A stretch of 64,000 nucleotides of DNA, from the NCBI GenBank assembly GCA_039619475.1, contig CM077116.1:375212188-375276187 (forward strand), in the 5' to 3' direction. The notes under the pieces are model-generated. The model saw only the letters and a program-made list of their open reading frames with translations. It made no database searches and was not told the DNA's origin. This document shows positions 11,201-60,566 of this stretch, piece after piece (position 1 is the stretch's first letter; the number at the start of each line of letters is the position of its first letter). The translations under genes and the position numbers were made by a program. This DNA is from Icerya purchasi. Lineage: Eukaryota > Arthropoda > Insecta > Hemiptera > Monophlebidae.

Positions 11201-11849
11201 AGGTAGCTCTGGTTGGAAAGAATTCAACAATTATTAATAGCAGTGTCGATATTTTTTTTACGTTCATTAAATGCCGTAACAATAAAATTGATGTTCTTTT
11301 ATTGGTTTTTGTTCCTTTTCACCTCTGGGTAGAACAAATCTAAGCCATACGTATCCTTTATTGAACTTGTATGAAAGAAAACGAATTCATTGGAGGGTAA
11401 CGTACGCATTTGCTTCAGAATATCTGAGTAGTCTATATGTTAAGTTAAAAATAACCAAAATTTACATTTTTTACGAAGTCTTTTAAAACTTCGTACCGTT
11501 CGATAAATTATGGGAATTTCGTTATCTCCAACTTTCTATTAATATACACCGCTTCCTGAATTTTTTTTTTTTTTTGAAGTTTTGACCCGAAAGCTCAAAT
11601 ATGAAGTTGTAGTTTCGGCTTTATTTTTTCTACAAAACGTTTTTTATGTACACATTGAGATACACAAAAAATAAATAAATAAATGGGTAACGGAGAATGG
11701 TATGTTTTTTACATAGAATTACTGATAATGCTGAACGGAAGTAGCGATTTAGAAATAGTTATGGCTGTGGCTAAATGAACGACATTTGAGGCCATAAAAA
11801 AAAAAAAAACACAGAGATAATAGTGCTTAACTAATGAAATTTTAAAGAT

Positions 11850-11918
11850 AAGTTAGTTGCCGTGATTAGTTAGGCAGTGGTGTTGCGTTCGGATGGGACC
11901 TGCTGCCGCACACTGGAA
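11850..11918 (+). repeat. SINE-like fragment, copy b
   Basis: The segment AGGCAGTGGTGTTGCGTTCG, then GGATGGGACCTGCTGCCG, matches copy a at 11100-11200 in opposite orientation. It lies immediately left of the LINE insertion site at 11930. Confidence 0.45.
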
Positions 11919-11929
11919 CTTTCAAAATT
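11919..11929 (+). repeat. target-site duplication of the LINE at 11930
   Basis: CTTTCAAAATT here is repeated exactly at 13761-13771, right after the poly(A) tail. Confidence 0.9.
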
Positions 11930-13678
11930 CTTATTTATTACTCCTCAACTTCAATCCTCTCTGCTAAAGATGAAATCAATAATTCGTTGAACTTGCTTGA
12001 ATCCGCTCTATCCAACATCCATCTAACCATTTCATCCTCTAAATCTGTTTGTATGGTTTTTTCCTTTCGTCCCTATAATACTTCCTTAATTAATGTCTCT
12101 TTGAACAATTTATCTATTCCATTAGTTAGGTCATTCTGCTATCTTGGCGTTTTCCTAGACAGTCGTTTATCCTTTCGCGAACATATTTCCTACCTATATA
12201 TTTCCTGTCTTAAGAGAACTAATTTATTAAAGGCTCTTTCTCCACACAAATGGGGTGGCGACCCCAGTGTTCTTCTTATTCTATATAAATCTACTATTCG
12301 TTCCAAACTTGATTACTGTTCCTTCATTTATGGCAATGCTCCTAAACATCTTCTTTCCAAACTCGATAAAGTCCAAAATTCATGTCTTCGTCTTTACCTC
12401 GGTGTTCTGAAATCCTCCCCCATTCTTGCAGTACTTTCAGAAGCCAACATTCATCCTTTACACATTCGTAGATCCTTTCTTAGGGATCGCTTCCTCATAA
12501 AACGTCTTCCTATTAAGTCTTCTAAATTAGTTTCTGCTTATTCCTACATCCTGGCCAATTGGCGGTTTTCTTCCCTGAAAATTCCTATTCTTTCTCATGT
12601 CTCTCGACGTCTTGCTCCTTATTCTTCATTTATCTACTCATATCATAAACTCCCGTTCTTTACATTCAGCTTTATAGATTTTTTATATCCTCCTAATTTG
12701 TTTTTCCTTCCTTCTCATACTAAATATTCGCCTTCTATCGCTTTAAGCGAGTACAACGCAGCTTTGAGGACTCTATTTCCTTCTTCGTCTGTCCTCTTTA
12801 CGGATGGTTCCAAAAGCGATGAGGGGGTCGGAGCTTCCTTTCTTATTTCTTCTCTTCCACACTACGAACTTTATAAACTTCCTTCCTTCTGTTCCATTTT
12901 CACTGCAGAATCGTATGCAATACTCCGTGCAGTTCTCTTCATTGCACTTTCCTCCTATAATAATAAATACCTTATTTGTTCTGACTCCATGAGCGTCTTG
13001 CAGGCTATATCCTCCCCTTTTCCATCCTCTTCATGCGACTACATTATCCTTTCCATTCGTTCCTTAATTGCAAATCTCTTCTTAGTTCGTTCCATTCAAA
13101 TCGATCTTCTTTGGATTCCCAGTCATAGCGGCATCGCAGGCAACAACCTAGTTGACTCGTTTGCTCGCTCTGCTTCCTATAACGGCAAATTTGTCAATAA
13201 ATTTCCTGCTAATAATATCCTCTTTCCATCCAAACGAGCACACCTCAAATCATGGTTGGATACCTACATTACCTCCTTTTCCAATCCTCATTCCTTTTAC
13301 AAACTCTTGCAACCTCTTCCTTCATCACGTTCCTGGTTTGCTGATTTCCCTGGTTTCAGTCGTTCCGTTATTTCCTCCATAACACGTCTTCGTCTCAACC
13401 ATAATTGTCTTCCTTCCTCTCTCTTTCGTTTTTCTATTGTTTCTTCCCCATACTGTAATTTTCATCCCTCGGATCATGACTGTGTTTGTGATGCAAATCA
13501 TATCCTTTTTGAATGCTCTCTTCTTGTACAGCAGCGTTCCCTCCTCTACACTAAGCTTCTCCACCTAAAACTACCTACTCCTTTTTGTGCTTCCTACATA
13601 CTTTCCTTTCCTTCACCAGATGTTGTTCCAATCTTAGCGGAGTTCATTTCCTCTATTTCTTTATATATCAAAATTTAA
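11930..13678 (+). CDS. partial LINE ORF2: end of RT, RNase H, C-terminal finger
   Basis: Open for 582 codons from the truncation point to TAA. The RT thumb region is recognisable (SFCYLGVFLDSRLSFREHI, KALSPHKWGGDP, IRSKLDYCSFIYG). The RNase H domain follows with its acidic residues in place: Asp in LFTDGSKSDEG (about 12795), Glu in FTAESYAILRAV, Asp in ICSDSMSVLQA and the closing motif LLWIPSHSGIAGN (about 13110-13140). RNase H downstream of RT places it in the I clade. A Cys/His-rich segment (Cys and His within HPSDHDCVCDANHILFEC) lies near the C-terminus. There is no start codon of its own; without endonuclease and the RT core it cannot mobilise itself. Confidence 0.9.
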   Translation, partial: LIYYSSTSILSAKDEINNSLNLLESALSNIHLTISSSKSVCMVFSFRPYNTSLINVSLNNLSIPLVRSFCYLGVFLDSRLSFREHISYLYISCLKRTNLLKALSPHKWGGDPSVLLILYKSTIRSKLDYCSFIYGNAPKHLLSKLDKVQNSCLRLYLGVLKSSPILAVLSEANIHPLHIRRSFLRDRFLIKRLPIKSSKLVSAYSYILANWRFSSLKIPILSHVSRRLAPYSSFIYSYHKLPFFTFSFIDFLYPPNLFFLPSHTKYSPSIALSEYNAALRTLFPSSSVLFTDGSKSDEGVGASFLISSLPHYELYKLPSFCSIFTAESYAILRAVLFIALSSYNNKYLICSDSMSVLQAISSPFPSSSCDYIILSIRSLIANLFLVRSIQIDLLWIPSHSGIAGNNLVDSFARSASYNGKFVNKFPANNILFPSKRAHLKSWLDTYITSFSNPHSFYKLLQPLPSSRSWFADFPGFSRSVISSITRLRLNHNCLPSSLFRFSIVSSPYCNFHPSDHDCVCDANHILFECSLLVQQRSLLYTKLLHLKLPTPFCASYILSFPSPDVVPILAEFISSISLYIKI

Positions 13679-13731
13679 TCCTGTTTTCGTAATTCTTTGA
13701 TGATGGGTCATTGCCCTTGGTTGGCGTTCCC

Positions 13732-13760
<29 letters not shown>
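11930..13760 (+). mobile_element. 5'-truncated I-clade LINE with poly(A) and 11-bp duplication
   Basis: Insertion of 1831 bp bounded by identical 11-bp direct repeats (CTTTCAAAATT). It starts inside the RT domain, just after the catalytic Asp pair, and runs through the RNase H domain, a C-terminal zinc-finger-like region, a ~50-bp 3' untranslated part and about 30 A. Target-primed reverse transcription with incomplete first-strand synthesis explains this structure. Its coding frame is still open, so the insertion is young. The same family supplies the nested elements at 55.6-64 kb. Confidence 0.95.
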
Positions 13761-13762
<2 letters not shown>

Positions 13763-13771
13763 TTCAAAATT

Positions 13772-14142
13772 TAATTTGTGCTGAGTTAATGTTCCACAAT
13801 TGACATACCAAAAAAATATGTTACAAGTAATTTGTAAAATGGTTGTTTTCAATTCTAATATTTTTGATTGGGTGCGAGTGCGCTCGAACGTCTGGCGAAT
13901 TCGTATTCATCGGAGAAACGAATAAACATATAATGTTCTTTTAATTTAATAAACATTCTGGTTCTTAGTTAAAGAATTATTTATCTTCTGGAAGTGGGCT
14001 GTACATTTTCAGAAAATTCATTTTTTACTCGACAATCAATACTTTCTACTATTAACTGCAGCTCCTGAGAATGTGTACTCTTCAGTAAGTCAATCCATGA
14101 AAAGAATAAATGAATACAGCCAATGTTTAACTAAGAAAAGAC

Positions 14143-14224
<82 letters not shown>

Positions 14225-14512
14225 TAAATAAAAAAATACTAGAATACTTCTAAATTTTTTCACACTGAGCATATTAATTTTAAGCGCTATATCTTGGAAA
14301 ATACAGGTGACTGTTCAAGTCGTTACAGCATATTGGAATGTTAAAGGAGTATCTCATGTAAGGTTCAGAAAAAAACATATTATACGTTGCGAGGAGAAAA
14401 TCTGTACAACGATGCTATGATTTTAGTATCAGCGCAAGATGGCACCGCGATCGTTAAAATTGAGACACGTGGCGAATATGGCTGCGCACATGTGCCTGAA
14501 CTACTTCATTGG
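13772..14512. other. intergenic sequence with long (TA)n tract
   Basis: No gene seen. Holds the (TA)n microsatellite at 14146-14212 followed by ATAA repeats. The rest is unremarkable up to the hAT element at 14513. Confidence 0.5.
14146..14212. repeat. (TA)n microsatellite
   Basis: About 33 TA dinucleotides in a row, followed by (AAAT)n. Confidence 0.95.
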
Positions 14513-14881
14513 GACGCCTGGATTGGGGGGGGGGGGCTAGGAGGGCTGCAGCCCTGGGCCCCGCCTTATAAAGGGGCCCCCAAGAGGCTAGTACATGGAT
14601 GGTTAAACGTGCAATAAGAGATGTTTTTCCAAACATTTATATTGCATATAGAATATTTGCAACTATACCGATTACAAATTATGGGACGGGAAGATCTTTT
14701 TCGATATTAAAAAGAATCAAAAACATGTACAGATCAACCATGCTAGATGATAGATTATCAGCGTTATCAAGATTAACGACTGAAACAGATTTTCTCCGTT
14801 CAGTAGATCTTAATGATATTATACAAGAATTTGCAGAAAAACAAAACAAGAAAAAAATTCACTGTTTAAAATTATGTATAT

Positions 14882-14946
<65 letters not shown>

Positions 14947-15154
14947 GGCATCCAAAATTCTACCCATTGTCTATATGATATTTAGTTTTGTTTACATTAA
15001 TAATTATATGTTAATTTGTGAATTCAAAATAATATAATTAAATTAAATTAAAGAAAATTTAGTTATTTTATAAAACTGATAATTTTTTCACTTCCGAAAG
15101 GGGCCCCTAATATTTCCATAGCCCCGGGTCTATCATACACTTAATTCAGGCCTG
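14513..15154 (+). mobile_element. internally deleted hAT element with transposase C-terminus
   Basis: The plus-strand frame from about 14599 encodes the C-terminal dimerisation part of a hAT transposase: VFPNIYIAYRIFATIPITN, then RSFSILKRIKNMYRSTM and LDDRLSALSRL. The right end read in reverse is CAGGCCTGAATTAAG, a hAT-like terminus; the left end GACGCCTGGATT resembles it. Flanks TTCATTGG (14505-14512) and TTCATAGG (15155-15162) agree at 7 of 8 bases, consistent with an 8-bp duplication. A (TA)n tract at 14894-14942 interrupts the 3' part. Only a fragment of the transposase is present, so it is non-autonomous. Confidence 0.65.
14894..14942. repeat. (TA)n microsatellite inside the hAT element
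   Basis: About 24 TA units preceded by CACACACA. Confidence 0.95.
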
Positions 15155-15801
15155 TTCATAGGAAGTCAGCTTCGAATGAATACACGAGAATTTATCAGTA
15201 CACACGCAGCACCGCTGTGTTTATTTGGACTGGGTTACATAGACAACCAGTACTTTACTTAAGTTTTGATGCAGTAGACCGATAGCCATCGATCTGCTTA
15301 CGGAAGCGATTTCCATTAGCGCTATTACGCTATAAGTATGTTTAAAATTATTCTTTTACCTCCTCCATTGTTTTATATTTGTTTATTTTTATTTTTTTGA
15401 AAGAATTTCATGCAAATAGTAACTTTTGTAGTTTTCGCATTCTAAACTTGTATTACAAGTTAGCCTTCCTCTCGGAAAATTATTATATTTTTATCCTAAA
15501 TAGTCACTAATAAACGGAGTATTAATATCTGTTTTCACCAAGTACAGTTTGAATTTCTCCGTTCTACCCTAATATTCGATTTGTCTCAAACTGCAAAACG
15601 TGTGAAAAAATACGTGACAAGTCGTTGTTAGCGTAATTCGGATATTTCAAATTATATGACTAAACCGATTGAGAAGGCGCGATAAGGTTCGGTAAAGACA
15701 CGCAGCAGTTGTTATTTGACACGATTAACTCTACCATCACCGGTACTACTGAAATACCATTTTAATGGTTATCCGTCATTCGGAACATTAACCGCGAATA
15801 A
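15155..15801. other. region downstream of the ABCC gene
   Basis: No gene recognised. If the last ABCC exon ends at the stop at 15802, its 3' untranslated region and poly(A) signal would lie here on the minus strand; I could not single out a convincing site. A further small terminal exon in this region cannot be excluded. Confidence 0.4.
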
Positions 15802-54706
<38,905 letters not shown>

Positions 54707-55605
54707 CTGAAAAAGTAACAATTATAATTAAGAAGCTCGTCTAGGCAATCGGACTAAAATAAAATTTTATACAAATTATCGAAAATAAATTAAATTTGAA
54801 AAACTTTATTTAAAACAAATTTATTATTTTAAACGCGACTTATTTTTAGTACAACTATTGATAAAGCAGTTTAACATATAATAAAAGACCTAAAAGAATC
54901 GAGTTCTTAAACTCTATCGTCATGTGCGCGAAGTTAAAGTTTTTTAATTGAAATATGTACATATTATTATCAGTGGTGTACCCAGCATGTCCAATATATA
55001 GGAGACATAACGCTTGAGAGGTTCGAATTGATAATTACAATTTCAAAAAAAAAAAAAAAAAAGAAAGAAAAACTCAATGTAGAACTTACATAAGTCTTTC
55101 GATGATTACTCCGATGAGTGCTAATTACTAAAAAAAATTTTTTGAACAATTCATTACAGGATACATAATATTGGTAAACAGGAACTAGACAAATATCACA
55201 ATTAGGCTTTAAAGGTGCGGTCACAATTACTTATAGTTGATGTATTTCTACGGAAATAGATTAGTGTGAAGTGTAATATTTTTTATTTTTTAGGACAACG
55301 AGATAATTCTTTTTGTAGTGCGTTATCTCTTGTTTGCTCGCGTTCTTGTCCGGCTTATCAGCTCGCATTGTTAACGGCATATCGGTGAGATTGTTTCTTT
55401 TGTTTATTTATAATACGCTAAATCTTCTCTATTCATACATAGATTTGATTTTATTTCGAAGAGTAATACGTGTTGTTTCGAACAGTATTTATTTTTATTT
55501 ATTTATTTTATTCTATTTTATTATTTTTTAATTTGTCTTTCTTTTACTATCATTTATTTATTTCCTTTTTTCTCCTCCCATTTTTTTTTTTTTTTGGATT
55601 AATCG
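54707..55605. other. sequence between the ABCC exon and the I element
   Basis: Probably upstream ABCC intron plus the 5' untranslated start of the plus-strand I element (about 55330 onward, T-rich with a GCTCGCGTTCTTGTCCGGC stretch). No exon recognised. Confidence 0.5.
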
Positions 55606-56005
55606 ATGAGTACGTCTAGTGGGGGCCGCCCTGCGGCCTCCGCCAAAGATGCTAAACCGACAAAAACGAATTTAACTCTTTAAATGGACATGGACGCTTC
55701 AACCAAGCGTAAACCAACCGGTCCCCTTTCACCGGTCGCGTCGATCCCTAGCAAAGATCTGCGACTATCAGAATCTGATTTATCAAAACTTTCCGGCAGT
55801 AATAATAATAGTAGCAGTAATAATAATAATAATCTTTGTAAAAATAATTCTAATGATAATGCTATCGAAGCTATTAAAAATTTCAATATAAAAACTTCCC
55901 ACGACATTATCGATAATAGTACAAAAATTAATAATAAAAATGAGGTAATTCTTTTTCCTGTAGAGTATAATGGTTCTATACACATTATACTGCAATCGCT
56001 CTCTG

Positions 56006-56010
<5 letters not shown>
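55330..56010 (+). mobile_element. outer I-clade LINE, 5' part (split by nested insertion)
   Basis: 5' untranslated region and the first 109 codons of ORF1 of a plus-strand I element. The element continues at 61557 after the nested minus-strand copy and runs off the right edge at 64000, where its ORF2 starts. The left limit is estimated, since I could not define the exact 5' end. Confidence 0.75.
55684..56010 (+). CDS. outer I element ORF1 (gag), N-terminal part
   Basis: Starts ATG at 55684 (MDMDASTKRKPTGPLSPVAS). An Asn/Ser-rich low-complexity stretch (AAT and AGC codon repeats at about 55798-55845) follows, then EVILFPVEYNGSIHII and LQSLSEL before the poly(T) of the nested element. The frame is the same as that of the ORF resuming at 61560, giving about 493 residues if the insertion is ignored. 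A 25-codon frame from ATG 55606 ends with TAA directly before this ATG in the same phase, so either it is an upstream ORF or a nonsense mutation shortened the N-terminus. Confidence 0.75.
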
Positions 56011-56036
<26 letters not shown>

Positions 56037-56120
56037 GGGCTCGTCAACCAAGGACCTTTACCCCGAAACAAAAGGTAAGGAAAGAAGTCGGTTATATTTT
56101 GATTCGATGAGAAATTTTAA

Positions 56121-59100
56121 CTAAAAAGCAGGAATAATTAGTGGGGAAGGAAAGGACAGGATATAGGATGCACAATAAGGGGTAGGAAGTCCAAGCTTAA
56201 GCAAATAAGAATATAAGGCAGAACGCTCCACCGAGAGGGATGAACACTGGAAGAACACATGATCGGCGTCGCAAATAATTGCATCATCCGGATGGAGAGG
56301 ACAGTGTGGAGAAGAAATCAAGGAGAAACGAAATCTGGAGGAAGGCAGCAAAGAATGGCCAAAGCGCATACGAACAATGGAAACAACTTCAGAACGACGA
56401 AGGGAGGGATGCAAAAGAAACCATGAATATGAAGGAAGAGTAGGCTGGACTGACAGGTAAAAGGAACAACTGTTGGAAAAAGAAGAAACATAGGTATCCG
56501 ACCAAAATCGGATATGAAAGCTTTTACAAACTGATAGCAGGTTAACGGATGGAATTTTTTTAAAAAAAAGACGAGAGGAAGCAGCAGCAGCCCGAGTACC
56601 AAAGAATATCAGCCGCTTCATTACCAAATATGCCCGAGTGGCTAGGTACCCGCAGCAAATCAATATTGATTGAACGGAGATAGGAAAGATTGTGAATGAG
56701 TGAACGTATACGGAGGATAACAAAGTCACACGAATGATCAAAAAGGGGAGAGGATATGGCCTGAAGGGCGTCAAAGAGTCAGAGATGATTAAAAATTTAG
56801 GGGAAAAATGATTCGAGGAAATGAAAATAATGGAGCGTAGGATAGTCAATAATTCGTTTATGAATATGGAACAGAAATAGGGAAGGCGAAAAGATTCTGA
56901 GAGGTTAAGATCAGGAAGGATGAAGGAAGCACCAACACCACCAGGCCCCCTCGAACCATCCGTGTAAATGGTAACATGAGAGGGAAATAGGGAATTGATA
57001 GTGCTGTAGAACACCTGTTTAATTACGGCTTGGGGGAGATTTTTTGCAAATGAGGGGAGAATAAATACCTTAGGAAGATGACAGATGTCAGCGAAGTCGA
57101 AGGAAAAATAAGGGAGATTATTGAACGAGATAATATACGGCCAAAATGAACCGAGACGATGTGAAATAAAAGCCAGAATAGGGGTTTTGCTGGGAGTGAA
57201 GCGCCAGCTATTATAAATCGAAAGATAAGACTGAACAAAGGGTAGAGGATGCGAGAGGAAGACGTTTAACAAGGAAACGATAGCCTAAATAAGATCTACG
57301 AATGGATAGGGGTGACGAATTGGATTCAGCAAGAATAGCTGTGGTTGGAGAGGATTTAAGAGCTCCAAGACAGAGACGAAGGCAAGAATTCTGAATTACA
57401 TCTAGTTTGGAAAGACGTGTCTTGGACGCACTACCATAAATAAAGGGAACAATAATCAAATTTGGAACGGATAATAGATTTGTAAAGGGAAATAAGAATA
57501 TAGGGATCGCCACCCCATTTAGTTGGCGACAGGGCTTTCAGCAAGTTTAACCTTTTAATAGTGGAAGCAGAAAGATATTTGATGTGTTCAGAGAAGGACA
57601 AACGACTATCAAGAAAGACACCGAGATAACAAAAGCAATTAACACGGGAAAGAGATACATTGTTTAAGGATAGGTTGACCAAAGCAGGGTTATAGGGACG
57701 GAGGGTAAAAATAGTATAAGAAGACTTAGAGGGAGAAATTGGAAGATTAATTAAGGAGAGAGAATGTTCCAGCACAATGAGCGACGAACTGAGTGCTTCA
57801 TAGGCTGCAAAAACATCCTCAGACGAGGAAAACAGGAGAATGTCGTCCGCAAAGAATAAGGAATAGGAATTTAAAGGAAGAGAAGCTATACTGATAGTAT
57901 AGATGTTAAAAAGAGTAGCACTGAGGGAGGAACCCTGAGGAAGACCTCGGAAAACCTTTCTTGGAGCATTAAGAGATGGAGAGGAGAAGTGGATAGAACG
58001 ATATGACATGAGATTGATAATAAGGGAAGAGAATTTAATTGGGATATTAATTGCCGTCATTTTATCTCTTAGAGTGGGAAGATGAACATTATCAAAAGCA
58101 GAGGAAACATCAATAAAGGAAGCTACGGTGAAATGTTTTTGGATAAAAGATTTGTATATGTGGGAAACGAAAAGACTAACACAATCAGAAGGGCCAATAC
58201 CAGGCCGAAAGCCGAACATATTAATAGGGAATATATTATTATGCTCTAGCCACCAAACAAGGCGCTTGTTGAGCATACCCTCAAATAGTTTTCTAATACA
58301 GGATGCCAGGGAAATAGGACGTAGGGAAGAATTTTTCTTAGGAATGGGAATTACGATAAAAGAATTCCAGGAGGAAGGAGTTATACCCTTTGAAAGGAAG
58401 GAATTGAAAAGGCTAAGAAGAAAACTGAGGGATTGTTCAGAAAGGTTTTTAAGGGCGAGATAGGGTATACCGTCAAGCCCTGGAGTAGGGCTGGACGATT
58501 TGGAGAGAACAGACTTTAATTCATTAAAATTGAAAGCCGAAGTTAGGAAGTGAGGAGGAGAATTTTCCGGAAAAGAAGAGTATAATTCATCAACAGAAGG
58601 AACATAAGCTGGAACGACGGAATCAATAAAAGGAAAAAGGCTATCGTCGGGGATACTGAAGGTGGAAGGGCGAGAAGAGGATGGGAATTTGAAAGCTCTG
58701 GCCATTTTCCAAATCTGCGAAAGAGGAGTAGTTCTAGACAGAAATTTTTCCAAGAGGACTTCTTCGTGGATTTCAATATAGACCTAGCTCTCGCATTTGC
58801 CCGTTTGTGAGCGAGAAAATTTTCAGTCGTAGGGTTACAACGGAAGGTTTTAAAGGTTTCGCGACTGATATTAAAGGCAGTGTCGCATTCCTTGTTCCAC
58901 CAAAGTGAAGAAGCCTTACTGCGATGTACAGAAGATGACGTATGGCGGGGCGGAGAAGATAAAGAAAGAGCAGAAGTTAAGGAATATAAAAAGGAATTAT
59001 AGAGAGGTACTGGATCGTGATCCGGTTGAAGGAGAGGGAGAGACGAGCCAACCAAGGAGCGAAATAGAGGCCAGCTAGTTTTGGAAAGATTCCATCCTGA

Positions 59101-59883
59101 AGAATTGGTATAATTGGAATCAGAAGGAGGAGGAAAACTGACAGGAGTTATTAGGATAGGAACATGGTCACTGCCGAAAGAGCCCATAAGGGTCTTCCAA
59201 TTATAATTAAGACCAATAGACGAAGAAGAAAAGGTTAGGTCGAGGGAACTAGAAATGGAAGCATTCCTGTAGTATGTGGGGGAGAGATCGTTGAGGAGAA
59301 CTAAATTATCAGAGAGGATGGCATTCTCAAGGATGGAACCGTTGGGATTGTAGGATGCACAGCCCCATAAAGGAGAATGCGCATTCCAGTCACCACCGAT
59401 GATAAAAGGACGCGGAATAGAATTAAAAAACGACGAGAAGGGGAAAAGACGAAGATCGAACCTATGAGGAACATAGATAGAAACAATGCTAATAGGACGT
59501 ACAGAGGGAGGCTGAATGGAGATGTGAACAATGTTAGGCAAATTGGGACAAGAAGGAAGATTAAGAGAGATATCATAAGAGCAGAATGGAATGTCATTTC
59601 TAATCAGGATTGCAGAACCACCATAACCGTCATCGCGATCACATCTAACTACCCTGAAACCTCTAATATTGAAATTTATGTCCGACCGAAGCCACGTTTC
59701 GGAAAGGAGAGCAACATTGACATTATGTAGATCCAATAACCCCTCCAATGAGTTTTTATTGGCTCTTAGACTGCGGCAATTCCACTGTAGAATATTTAGC
59801 GCAGCCATCATAATAAAATAGTAAAAGAATAAGGCATAAATGAAGTGGGGGGGAGCAGGGGAAAAGACCATAAGAGCAGACAA
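56121..59883 (-). pseudogene. nested I element ORF2: endonuclease, RT, RNase H (frameshifted)
   Basis: Starts MMAALNILQWNCRSLRANKN near 59815. Endonuclease motifs in order: ALLSETWL, GGSAILIRND, GGDWNAHSPLWG, SSLDLTF and GSDHVPI, i.e. the APE-type nuclease. RT follows after a frameshift near 58745: SSPTPGLDGIP, IPIPKKNSSLRPISL, FIDVSSAFDNVHL (motif A), GLPQGSSLSATLFN (B) and FFADDILLFSS (catalytic FADD). A second shift near 57440-57500 and another near 57240 lead to the RNase H region with TDGSRGPGGVGASF and LIISDS; its last motif is again out of frame near 56640. The C-terminal Cys/His segment CDADHVFFQC remains. At least three frameshifts make it inactive. Confidence 0.9.
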
Positions 59884-60493
59884 TGAGGTGCATTTGTATA
59901 GAAGGAACTAAAATGAGTGAGAAACGGAGAAAAGAAAAATGAAGAACCGCAGTTGCAAAACAGGAGGAAGTAATTCGAGGTTGTTAAGTCGAAAGGAAAA
60001 ACAAAGAGCATAGTGCAGAAGAAGATATAAAATAATTTTAGGATAAAAGAAAAAAGAGTAAGCAATATTCGTGCAGAACCGAAGCAGCCAGTGGAATGCA
60101 AGTTGTACTTCATTTATAGGCGTGGTACATAGCCAGCGCTATACAACTCCGACAAATTCATCACAGTGCAGTTAAAACGGCAAAGGTGTGTACGGAGAGT
60201 GATAGGAATGGAACTCAGTTCAGAGATTGAGTGTATCAACTCAACGTGAGTCCATTCCCGAAAAAAATGTGTATAGAATATACACCAATGCCTGTTAGAG
60301 GTTGAAACCACTTCTACATAAGCATAAATGAAGATAATTATTACGATAAAATCGTTAACCAACTGGTTAAAATGCTTCGCACTGAATATTGTAAAGAAGA
60401 TTACATGAAAGGGAAAAAATGTAAAAGAAAGAAAGGAAGCAGGGGACAGAAAATAACATAATAAAGCAAATACAGCCTCGATATTTATTTCCA

Positions 60494-60494
<1 letters not shown>

Positions 60495-60523
<29 letters not shown>
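60495..60523 (-). repeat. A-run between ORF1 and ORF2 of the nested element
   Basis: About 29 A in element sense, 45-75 bp after the ORF1 stop, preceded by TTAATTAATTAATT. The corresponding spacer of the outer element (62715-63880) has no such run. Confidence 0.85.
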
Positions 60524-60527
<4 letters not shown>

Positions 60528-60566
60528 TTAATTAAATTTTTTTTCGTTCGGTATAGGAGGAGGGAA

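Noticed and set aside
58128..58463. 111-codon plus-strand frame and similar long antisense frames across 56-61 kb
   Set aside because: They are antisense shadows of the nested I element ORF2 and ORF1.
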